The notes beneath the pieces were generated by a model. That model saw only the letters and a list, made by a program, of their open reading frames with translations. It made no database searches and was not told where the DNA came from. A stretch of DNA of 64,000 nt, from NCBI RefSeq assembly GCF_039535785.1, contig NZ_BAAAXV010000001.1, positions 1-64,000 on the forward strand. Reading direction: 5' to 3'. A program made the position numbers and the translations under genes. Positions within the stretch are counted from its first letter, which is position 1. Each line of letters starts with the position of its first letter. This DNA comes from Nonomuraea helvata. Lineage in GTDB: Bacteria > Actinomycetota > Actinomycetes > Streptosporangiales > Streptosporangiaceae. Of the stretch, positions 57,640 through 64,000 are shown one piece after another.

Positions 57640-58986
57640 CTATTCCGATGCGATCGCCGGTTTGCGGCGCTGGACGTACAGGCGGTTGCCCTCCGGGCCG
57701 GTCCATTCCACCCGCACGACACCGGGCACGGCGGCGTCGGCGACGCGCGACGGGTCGGCCCAGTAGCCGAAGTTGGGGTTGCGGAAGAACGTCGCCCACA
57801 GGTGGCCGCCGTGGTCCACGAAGAAGTTGTTGTGGCCGGCGCCGACGCCCGCGGTCCACCGCTCGGAGTACGGTCCCTCGAAGCGGTCCGAGACGGCGAC
57901 GACCGCGTCGTACTGGTACTGCGTGCGGCCGGGGCCGGGCGGGTCGTAGGCGTATCGGGTGCTGCCGTCGGCATTGGGCGAGGACCGGTTCCACGCGGCC
58001 TGGAGGAGGTAGTACTTGCCTCCGTGCTTGAACACGTACGCGCCTTCGAGGTACGGCTCGGGCGAGTAGGGAACCTGCTGGAATGTCGGAAGGTTGGTCG
58101 TCGGGACGATGTCCTCCATGTCGTCCCGGAACTTCGCGTACAGGTGGTTGTGCAGCACCAGCCACGCGTCGTCGCCTTCGGAGTAGAGGCTCCCGTCGAT
58201 GTGGTGGTAGGCGCCGGGCCTGATGAAGTTGGGGCCGCCGATGACAAGGTCACCGAAGGGTTTGTCGGCGTTGCCCTCGACGAGCCGGTACGGGCCCTCG
58301 AGGCCGCCCTCGCTCACGAGCATGAACGAACCGACCTTCTGGGAGTGGTCGCCCATGCACGCGACGATGTACCACTTGCCGCGGAAGTAGTGCACCTCCG
58401 GGGCCCAGGCCTGGCCCCGCTTGCCGAACCGGTCGTCGTACCAGTACTCCTGCCACGGAGCGACGACCATGCGTCCTGGCCGGTTCTCGCCGACGAACTC
58501 CGGAGACCAGACCTTCCCCTTCTCGGCGCCGGGGCGGATGCCGGTGGTGTCGACCAGCTTCCACGGCCCCCGCATGGAGTGGGACACCCACATGAAGATG
58601 CCGTCGTTCCACGGGCCGGCCGCGGTCAGCCCGGGCACCCGGGTGGTGCCCGTGGCGACGTAGACCGGGCGGCCGTCGACGACGAAGCAGTTGACGTAGG
58701 TGTCCCGCATCCAGACCCGGCCGAGCTCCTTGTCACGGGGGCGCAGCTCGAGCGGGAGGATGAAGGAGTTGTCCGCACGCGGCCACAGGTCCTGCCGGGT
58801 GTCGGCGAGGCCGTAGGGCTCGAGCTCAGGCCAGTTCGACGGATACCGCCGCATCGATGCCGCCTCTGTCATCGGGGCCGCCTGCGCAGCGGTCGCGGGC
58901 AGTGCCGCCACTCCTAAAAGGCCGGCCGCCCCGGTCAGCAAGGAGCGTCGGCCCATGGGAAACCCACTAGCGGAACTGGTCATCAC
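57640..58986 (-). CDS. Secreted five-bladed propeller glycosidase (GH43-like)
   Basis: A 448-residue exported protein with a twin-arginine-like signal (MGRRSLLTGAAGLLGVAALP). Repeated blades include RVWMRDTYVNCFVVDGRPVY, IFMWVSHSMRGPWKLVD, AWAPEVHYFRGKWYIVACMG (the APEV acidic motif of GH43-type enzymes), PYLEGAYVFKHGGKYYLLQA (general-acid-type Glu) and GAGHNNFFVDHGGHLWATFF. It probably removes arabinose, xylose or galactose-type side chains outside the cell. Two ATGs (MM) start the frame. With PL8 and GH2 it forms a polysaccharide-degrading group. Confidence 0.8.
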   Translation of the reverse strand: MMTSSASGFPMGRRSLLTGAAGLLGVAALPATAAQAAPMTEAASMRRYPSNWPELEPYGLADTRQDLWPRADNSFILPLELRPRDKELGRVWMRDTYVNCFVVDGRPVYVATGTTRVPGLTAAGPWNDGIFMWVSHSMRGPWKLVDTTGIRPGAEKGKVWSPEFVGENRPGRMVVAPWQEYWYDDRFGKRGQAWAPEVHYFRGKWYIVACMGDHSQKVGSFMLVSEGGLEGPYRLVEGNADKPFGDLVIGGPNFIRPGAYHHIDGSLYSEGDDAWLVLHNHLYAKFRDDMEDIVPTTNLPTFQQVPYSPEPYLEGAYVFKHGGKYYLLQAAWNRSSPNADGSTRYAYDPPGPGRTQYQYDAVVAVSDRFEGPYSERWTAGVGAGHNNFFVDHGGHLWATFFRNPNFGYWADPSRVADAAVPGVVRVEWTGPEGNRLYVQRRKPAIASE

Positions 58987-59156
58987 TCACACTCTCCAAC
59001 GTCGGCGCCGGCCGAACTCACTCCTGGTAGCCGGCGGCATTGCGGAGAGTCTGCCCAAGTTGCTTGAATTACGTCAATAGTCCGGAAGAAATAGCCGGCC
59101 GACGCCGGCGGCCGCCGGCCGAGCCGGATCACGTCACGTGCGGGCCGGCGCCTCCC

Positions 59157-59582
59157 TCACGCGCCTCCCTCACGCGCCTCCCGCAGCTTCCCCGTGGCGA
59201 TGTAATCGACCGCGACCCGGTAGAAGCCGGCGATCGACTCGCCTTCTTCCGCCCCGTCACGGAACTGCTTACGCACTTTCACGAACGGGAAGGCCACAGT
59301 GCCGTCCGGAAGGAGCACACCCCACCCGTCCTCCTCCGACCAGCGCCAGCTGCCACCCGTGGCGGCGACGATGCAGGCGCCCAGGAACGAGCCGAGCACG
59401 CCGACCAGGCCGCCGATCCGCTCCAGATCGAAGTCGGGCCGCGCACGCTGGCGCTCGATGAAGCCGTCCACCCACTCGACCGACTCCTCGTTGAGCCCGA
59501 AGTCCACGTCGCTCACCGGCCCGAGCCGGTCGATGGCGAGGCTGACGTTCGCCTCGATCTGCTGCAGCTCCTCTTCGTTCAT
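59157..59582 (-). CDS. 141-residue hypothetical protein
   Basis: An acidic cytoplasmic protein. It contains LNEESVEWVDGFIERQRARP and GGLVGVLGSFLGACIVAATG, with GSWRWSEEDGWGVLLPDGTV next to it and FPFVKVRKQFRDG after. The WxW...GWGV pattern with a central Gly-rich hydrophobic helix is seen in small bacterial proteins related to immunity-type or DUF3806-like families, but I cannot place it firmly. It starts at ATG 59582. No obvious toxin gene adjoins, although an RHS protein lies 1.2 kb away. Confidence 0.55.
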   Translation of the reverse strand: MNEEELQQIEANVSLAIDRLGPVSDVDFGLNEESVEWVDGFIERQRARPDFDLERIGGLVGVLGSFLGACIVAATGGSWRWSEEDGWGVLLPDGTVAFPFVKVRKQFRDGAEEGESIAGFYRVAVDYIATGKLREAREGGA

Positions 59583-59686
59583 CTGAGGATGGTTACATCA
59601 GCCGCAGATCCGATCAATTGGCTTTCCAGCTCGACAGCCCACCGGCCGGCGCCGGCACCTCGGGCCGGACAGGACAGCACCGGAAG

Positions 59687-59720
59687 GGCGACCGCCGCCC
59701 TGCTCAGGGAGGCGGTCGCC
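59687..59720 (-). terminator. Hairpin after the secreted sensor-domain gene
   Basis: GGCGACCGCC (59687-59696) and GGCGGTCGCC (59711-59720) form a perfect 10-bp stem with a 14-base loop, 9 bases downstream of the 59730 stop on the minus strand. Confidence 0.65.
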
Positions 59721-59729
59721 GGGGCGGCA

Positions 59730-60398
59730 TCAGGGGTAGTACGCGGCCAGCTTGGCCTTGATCTTGGCGACGGTGCCGTCGAAGGGCATGGGCTGCGGGT
59801 CGCCGTTCCGGTAGTCGAGGAGCTGGACAGCGTACACGGCGCGGCCCTGGCGGACCACGGCGACCCAGAAGCGGTACGTAATGGTCGAGTACGGGTTGCT
59901 GGCGGCGGTGACGCGCAGGACGTCCACGCCGTCCGCCTCACCGACCTTGGTGATGTCGAACACGGCCGTACCCGTCTCGGCCGGCGGGTTGCGGTCGACG
60001 CAGGTGGCCAGGTCGGCCCGCCACTGCCGCTCGAAGGCCGCCGCGGCGTCCGCGCTTGGGAAGACCCAGACGTCGTTGTAGGAGTGGAACGACGTCGGCG
60101 TGGCGAATCTCGCGCCGAGGCCGGCGCTCGCGCCCGTGCGGCGTCCGTAATCCCAGCAGCTCGGGCCGTTGACGTCGTGCTCGGAGTACGGGTCGATCCA
60201 CGGGTCCCCGTACGCCTGGCCGACCGGAGGCTGCTCCGCCTTGGTCAGCAGCACTCCGCGGTCGACTCCGGCTTCGGTCGTGCCCCCCTGGACGGTCGAG
60301 GCCGGTGCGGCCACGGCGGTCGCGGGGAGGGCGGTGAGAAGCATCGCGGTGACGACGGTGACACCGCCCAGAGCGGCCCGAGCTGCGGCTAAGTGCAT
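59730..60398 (-). CDS. Secreted PknH-like sensor-domain protein
   Basis: A 222-residue protein with a Sec signal (GVTVVTAMLLTALPATAVAA). The mature domain has ATPTSFHSYNDVWVFPSADA, then AAFERQWRADLATCVDR and a C-terminal YAVQLLDYRNGDPQPMPFD. It carries two cysteines (SCWDYG, TCVDRN) that could pair. The pattern resembles the extracellular sensor domain of mycobacterial PknH and related lipoproteins, though here without a kinase or lipobox. ATG 60398 follows GAGAGGA at a good distance. Confidence 0.6.
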   Translation of the reverse strand: MHLAAARAALGGVTVVTAMLLTALPATAVAAPASTVQGGTTEAGVDRGVLLTKAEQPPVGQAYGDPWIDPYSEHDVNGPSCWDYGRRTGASAGLGARFATPTSFHSYNDVWVFPSADAAAAFERQWRADLATCVDRNPPAETGTAVFDITKVGEADGVDVLRVTAASNPYSTITYRFWVAVVRQGRAVYAVQLLDYRNGDPQPMPFDGTVAKIKAKLAAYYP

Positions 60399-60489
60399 GA
60401 GGCGTCCTCTCTTCGGAGCTTGACTCCATTGATCATTTGACGTCATGCGATAGTGTCATGCGAATTTGAACGATCACAAGAGGCATCCA

Positions 60490-60800
60490 GGCGGACCACT
60501 GCCGCGGTCCTGTTCTCCAAGGCCGAGGCGCTCATCGGGCTGACATGAGCCGCGGCCGGTCTCGGCGACGCCGGGGCTGCGGCCTTGCCGAGCAGGCGCT
60601 AGAGGTCGCCCGCGAACGCTCCTTCCGCCTGCTGGAGGGCCTCGCCCTGAGCCCGCTCGCCGATCTCGCCCTGGCGAGTGCGGACCCCCTCGGGAGCGGC
60701 GCGGCTCGCGGAGCAGGCCCTGAAGATCCATCGCGACACCGGCCACCGCATGGCCGAGGCCCGCACCCTGCGGACACTCGGCCAGGCCACTGGTGACGCC
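60490..60800 (+). pseudogene. AfsR/SARP-type TPR fragment with frameshifts
   Basis: AVLFSKAEALIGL, then LAEQALEVARERSFRLLEGL with ALSPLADLALAS, then in another frame GAARLAEQALKIHRDTGHRM and AEARTLRTLGQATGDA. In order these match the C-terminal tetratricopeptide repeats of SARP/AfsR regulators. Neither the DNA-binding nor the NTPase part is present, and stops break each frame. Confidence 0.55.
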
Positions 60801-60822
60801 GTGTACGGGCCGCCCATGTCAG

Positions 60823-63800
60823 TTACTTGGCAGGACATGGCTGCTGTATCGGTGTCGCGACATCCCAATCGCAGAAGTTGGTGCCTATCTGGATCCCGTT
60901 CACGATGAAGTCCCAGCCACCCCTCATCCACTTCACCCCCTTTTCGAAGTCGTTCACGAAGGCACGGCCACCGTTGCGGATAATCCCCACGTTGACCCCC
61001 ATGACCAGCGCTCCCGTCGCAGCCTGCTCGCAGGAGAATCTATCCCCGCCGCCGAGACATCCGGCCACGTCCTTGCCTGTAGAAAGCAGGCTGGCACCGA
61101 AGGCGACGTACCCCACGCCGGTGACGACAGCGGCGGGAACGCTGAGGGCAGGAATAGCGACCGCGACTGCGACTATGCCCAGGATTCCGGCGACCGTGCT
61201 GATGTGGTCCCAGACCCACGTGGCCTGACTCTCAAGGCTGTTGGCCTCCCGGAACGCCGCGAGCGCACGCGCGGCGCGGTCCGCGATATCCTTGACAAGC
61301 GGCCGACTAGCCGGTCCCGTTCCGGGCTTGTATCTGCAGGCGATCCAGCACTCTCCGTCGGGAGCGGTCCTGGTGTTGATCCGCCAGTAGCCGTTCTTGG
61401 TCGCGACCTTGCTGGCCGGGCCTTTTCCGGGCTTGTATCTGCAGGCGATCCAGCACTCTCCGTCGGGAGCGGTCCTGGTGTTGATCCGCCAGTAGCCGTT
61501 CTTGGTCGCGACCTTGCTGGCCGGGCCCTGGCCCGGCTTCCAGCCGCAGCCATTGGCGCATTCGCCGTCTGGTGCCTGCTTCCACAGCATGCCGGTCGGG
61601 TCGCTGAAGGTCACCGGGTTGTTGCCGGAGTAGGCGTAAGCGCTGAACTGCTGGGGGTTGGCCGTGTCGAGCACCGGATCGACGGACAGGAACAGGCCGG
61701 TCTCCGTGTCGTAGTCGCGGGCGCCCAGCCTGGTGAGCCCGGTGGAGGCGTCTTGCGTGCCACCGACGAAGCCCCTGCTGCCCGGCCAGCCCTGCGGCGC
61801 CTTCCCTCGTGGTGCCCCGAACGGATCGGAGCGACGTTTGGAGGCGGTCAGGGTAGCTGGATCAACAGCCAAGTCAGGCGTGCCGTGGTGGTCGGCGAAG
61901 AGGTAACGCAGGCCCGCGCCGGTCCGCACGGCCACGGTCGCGCTGCCGTGGGTGTAGTACCGCGTGCCGATGCTCTTGCCCGTGGCCTTGTTGTAACGCA
62001 CCTCTCCAGACGGCAGGTAAAGGGTCGCGCCGGTGGAGTCGCGGGTGATGAGCCGGTTTCCGTCGGGCGTGTAGACGTAACCGGTGCTGGACACCGTGGC
62101 GAGCAGGCCCTCGACGTCCCAGGTGAGCGCCTGCCCGCCGGGACGCGACTTGGTGTTGCCGGCCGCGTCGTAGTCGAAGGCGTCGGTCTTCGTGCCGGAT
62201 GGGCCCGTCACGGTGACGCTCGTCGGGGCATGCGGCCGGGGCCGGCCGGGGGCCGGGTAAGTGGACGTGGTGACCGTGTCGGCCGTGCCGCCGAGGCCGT
62301 GGCGGGTCTGCGACGTGCGACTGCTGACGACGTCGTACCGGTAGCTGGTCCAGTAGGGCGCCGCGCCCCCGACCGCGCTGCCGGGCGCGCCCACGCAGTC
62401 GTCGGTGGCCGCCCAGGCCTCGGTCAGCCGCCTCAGCCGGTCGAAGCCGAAGCACTGGACGTCCGTGCCATCCCCTGGCGTGGTGTTTGCGATCTTTGTG
62501 ACGTTGCCTGCGGGATCGTAGGCGTAGGTGGTGTCGTCGACCGTGAGCGCGCCGGCCTTCTCGCGTTCGACGAGCGAGCGGGACAGGTTCCGGGTGGCGA
62601 GGTCATAGTTGGCAGTCCACCAGATCTGCGGCATGTCGGGGTCGCCGAAGTGGATCTGGCCGACCTCGCCGAATTCGGTGTAGCCGGTCTTGTCCACGTA
62701 GCGGTCCCGGCCCGTGAGCTCGTACGGCGAGCCGAGGTCGTCGTACGTCTGGACGAGCGTCTCGGCGGGTACGTCGACGCCGAGCGCGGGGAGCTTCGTC
62801 GCATCGACGCTGCCGTCCGCGAGGTACGTCGTCGTGGTCTCGTAGGTGCCCGCCAGCCCGTCCCCGGTGTCAGGGATGGTGATCCGAGTCCCGGTCGGCC
62901 GGTAGCCGGGGTCGTACCCGAGCACGGTCGTGGTGTACGCGACGCCGCCGTCGTAACGGGTGGACGAGTCCAGCCGGCCCTTGGCCAGGGTGTCGTAGGC
63001 CCAGGAGGCCAGCTTCGTGCCGGTGGGTGCCCCCTCGTGGACGGAGGACTTCCGACCCAGCGCGTCGTACACGGTGGCGACCGTGGATCCACGCGCGTCG
63101 GTCGTGGTGAGGAGTTGGCCGGCATCGTCATAGGTCATGGTCGACGTGCCTTTGTCAGGGTCCACTGTTCTGATCTTGTTCCTGCGCAGGTCGTATTCAT
63201 AGCTCCACACGTTGCCCGCGGCGTCGGTAAGCTTGGCCAGGTCTCCTGCCCTGGTGTAGGCGTAGTTCGTCCTGGTGAAGGAGTCGCCGCCGGGCTGTGC
63301 CGCCATGTACTGCCGCAGCTCCGTGGTCTGGCCGCGGGCGTCGGTGTAGGTCGCCGTGGGCGTGCCGCCTGCGGGCGGCGTGACCTCGACGTGGTCGCCG
63401 AAGTAGCGAGTGGTCGTCGACCACTGTGCCTCGTTGAACTTCTCCAGCGTGGCCTTGGTGAGCCGTTCTGCCCCGTCGTACTGGTTGACCGTCTGGGACG
63501 GGATGAGGGTCTCGTCAGCGGGCTGGACCAAAGTGGTGCCCGGGTCTCCGTTCGCCTTGTAGGCGGCGTTGGACTTGGCCACGAGACCGCGCGCGTCGTA
63601 GAAGGTGTCGGTCAGAATGCGCCCTCCGCCCCAGCTCGGCGCCTGTGTCTGCCGCTTGCGCAGGAACCCGTCGAGCAACTCATAGCTGCTCACCAGGTTG
63701 CCGTTGGCCTTTAACGTCTCGGTGCGGACCCAGGTGGCTCCGTCATTACGGACGCCGTAGGAGAAACGGAGGTTCGGGGTCTGCCTGGCGTCGTGGGAGC

Positions 63801-64000
63801 GGCCCGGCAGCCATACACCCGTCAGGCGGCCCAGAGGATCGTAGGTCTGGTCAGTGCGCCGGTCGTTGGCGTCCACCGTCTTCACCGTCTGGTTCCTGGC
63901 CGGGTCGAGCGTGGCAGTGGCGGTGTGACCGAGTGGGTTGGTCGAGGTGGCCGAGGTCGGCAGACCGGTCTCGGGCTCGTACGACGTGGCGGTCCTGCGG
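60823..64000 (-). CDS. RHS/YD-repeat protein, C-terminal part (continues beyond the window)
   Basis: At least 1,058 residues are visible and the frame is open at 64000, so the N-terminus is outside. It is a long array of YD repeats (RTDQTYDPLGRLTGVW, NVWSYEYDLRRNKIRTVDPD, MTYDDAGQLLTTTDARGS) that forms a cocoon. The RHS core follows: RLGARDYDTETGLFLSVDPV with NPQQFSAYAYSGNNPVTFSD and PTG. After the core come two identical 35-residue repeats with a CxxxC (PDGECWIACRYKPG), a hydrophobic segment (AGILGIVAVAVAIPALSVPA) and a short tail ending QQPCPAK. No recognisable toxin domain or immunity gene follows. It is probably a surface or secreted polymorphic-toxin-type protein. Confidence 0.85.
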   Translation of the reverse strand, partial: RRTATSYEPETGLPTSATSTNPLGHTATATLDPARNQTVKTVDANDRRTDQTYDPLGRLTGVWLPGRSHDARQTPNLRFSYGVRNDGATWVRTETLKANGNLVSSYELLDGFLRKRQTQAPSWGGGRILTDTFYDARGLVAKSNAAYKANGDPGTTLVQPADETLIPSQTVNQYDGAERLTKATLEKFNEAQWSTTTRYFGDHVEVTPPAGGTPTATYTDARGQTTELRQYMAAQPGGDSFTRTNYAYTRAGDLAKLTDAAGNVWSYEYDLRRNKIRTVDPDKGTSTMTYDDAGQLLTTTDARGSTVATVYDALGRKSSVHEGAPTGTKLASWAYDTLAKGRLDSSTRYDGGVAYTTTVLGYDPGYRPTGTRITIPDTGDGLAGTYETTTTYLADGSVDATKLPALGVDVPAETLVQTYDDLGSPYELTGRDRYVDKTGYTEFGEVGQIHFGDPDMPQIWWTANYDLATRNLSRSLVEREKAGALTVDDTTYAYDPAGNVTKIANTTPGDGTDVQCFGFDRLRRLTEAWAATDDCVGAPGSAVGGAAPYWTSYRYDVVSSRTSQTRHGLGGTADTVTTSTYPAPGRPRPHAPTSVTVTGPSGTKTDAFDYDAAGNTKSRPGGQALTWDVEGLLATVSSTGYVYTPDGNRLITRDSTGATLYLPSGEVRYNKATGKSIGTRYYTHGSATVAVRTGAGLRYLFADHHGTPDLAVDPATLTASKRRSDPFGAPRGKAPQGWPGSRGFVGGTQDASTGLTRLGARDYDTETGLFLSVDPVLDTANPQQFSAYAYSGNNPVTFSDPTGMLWKQAPDGECANGCGWKPGQGPASKVATKNGYWRINTRTAPDGECWIACRYKPGKGPASKVATKNGYWRINTRTAPDGECWIACRYKPGTGPASRPLVKDIADRAARALAAFREANSLESQATWVWDHISTVAGILGIVAVAVAIPALSVPAAVVTGVGYVAFGASLLSTGKDVAGCLGGGDRFSCEQAATGALVMGVNVGIIRNGGRAFVNDFEKGVKWMRGGWDFIVNGIQIGTNFCDWDVATPIQQPCPAK
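61320..61529 (-). repeat. 105-bp perfect or near-perfect tandem duplication in the RHS gene
   Basis: The block around CTTGTATCTGCAGGCGATCC recurs exactly 105 bp apart (GCAGG at 61336 and 61441), with differences only at the unit edges. It encodes two copies of a 35-residue unit with PDGECWIACRYKPG. A third, diverged copy (PDGECANGCGWKPG) lies just before them. The near-identity shows a recent event that keeps the frame. Confidence 0.85.

Noticed and set aside
61320..61529. CRISPR-like repeat pair
   Set aside because: Only two long, contiguous copies with no spacers, inside a coding frame; it is a tandem duplication.
1..64000. tRNA, rRNA, riboswitch or phage attachment sites
   Set aside because: I looked for cloverleaf ends, CCA-type 3' regions, and conserved riboswitch cores and saw none I could support by eye; a covariance-model scan would settle it.

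Overview
The window is about 70% GC, with many GTG starts, frequent 4-nt start/stop overlaps, Ser/Thr kinases with extracellular domains, DHA2-type exporters and secreted carbohydrate-active enzymes. This points to a filamentous actinobacterium; a Streptosporangiaceae/Nonomuraea-like host is my guess from style only. No tRNA, rRNA, CRISPR array or intact mobile element is visible. No database search was possible, so family names rest on motifs I recognise.

Layout. 0-8.6 kb: a copper amine oxidase cut off at the left edge by foreign-looking repeated sequence, a beta-propeller protein, an FAD amine oxidase, a DUF3152 lipoprotein, a metallo-beta-lactamase-fold hydrolase, a pirin, and a Ser/Thr kinase whose DFG motif reads GFG. 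8.6-13.4 kb: a compact minus-strand cassette encoding a 64-residue six-cysteine peptide, a TlpA-type thiol oxidoreductase, an ABC exporter and a signal-peptidase-I-like protease, with a divergent winged-helix regulator. This is my best candidate for an undescribed system: a ribosomal, disulfide-rich secreted peptide pathway. 13.5-17.8 kb: a hemE that looks proteobacterial, an MFS exporter, and wreckage of a tyrosine recombinase and an oxidoreductase. 17.8-30.9 kb: a secreted alpha/beta hydrolase, a CBM2 protein, an HTH/Clp_N protein with twin palindromes over a leaderless promoter, a cell-wall peptidase-like coiled-coil protein, a second kinase, a NodB-GT2 fusion, a flavin monooxygenase and membrane or small proteins.

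30.9-40.7 kb: an Lrp/AsnC regulator divergent from a full dipeptide-type ABC transporter, which is translationally coupled to an M24-fold protein lacking its metal ligands. Across a convergent phosphotransferase gene lie a miniature DUF1446-like protein and an enolase-superfamily racemase/epimerase. Together these look like uptake and conversion of an amino-acid-derived compound. 41-48.8 kb: an MFS exporter with a scrap of duplicated sequence, secreted or anchored unknowns, a GT39-like glycosyltransferase, a cysteine hydrolase, and two truncated genes meeting head to head at a deletion scar. 48.8-59 kb: polysaccharide degradation (PL8 lyase, GH2, GH43-like enzyme, LacI regulator and a damaged sugar permease) around an Orn/Lys/Arg decarboxylase. 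59-64 kb: two small genes, a decayed TPR regulator and the C-terminal part of an RHS-repeat protein that runs off the right edge.

At least ten gene remnants are present, so the window is a patchwork of live operons and decaying accessory DNA.
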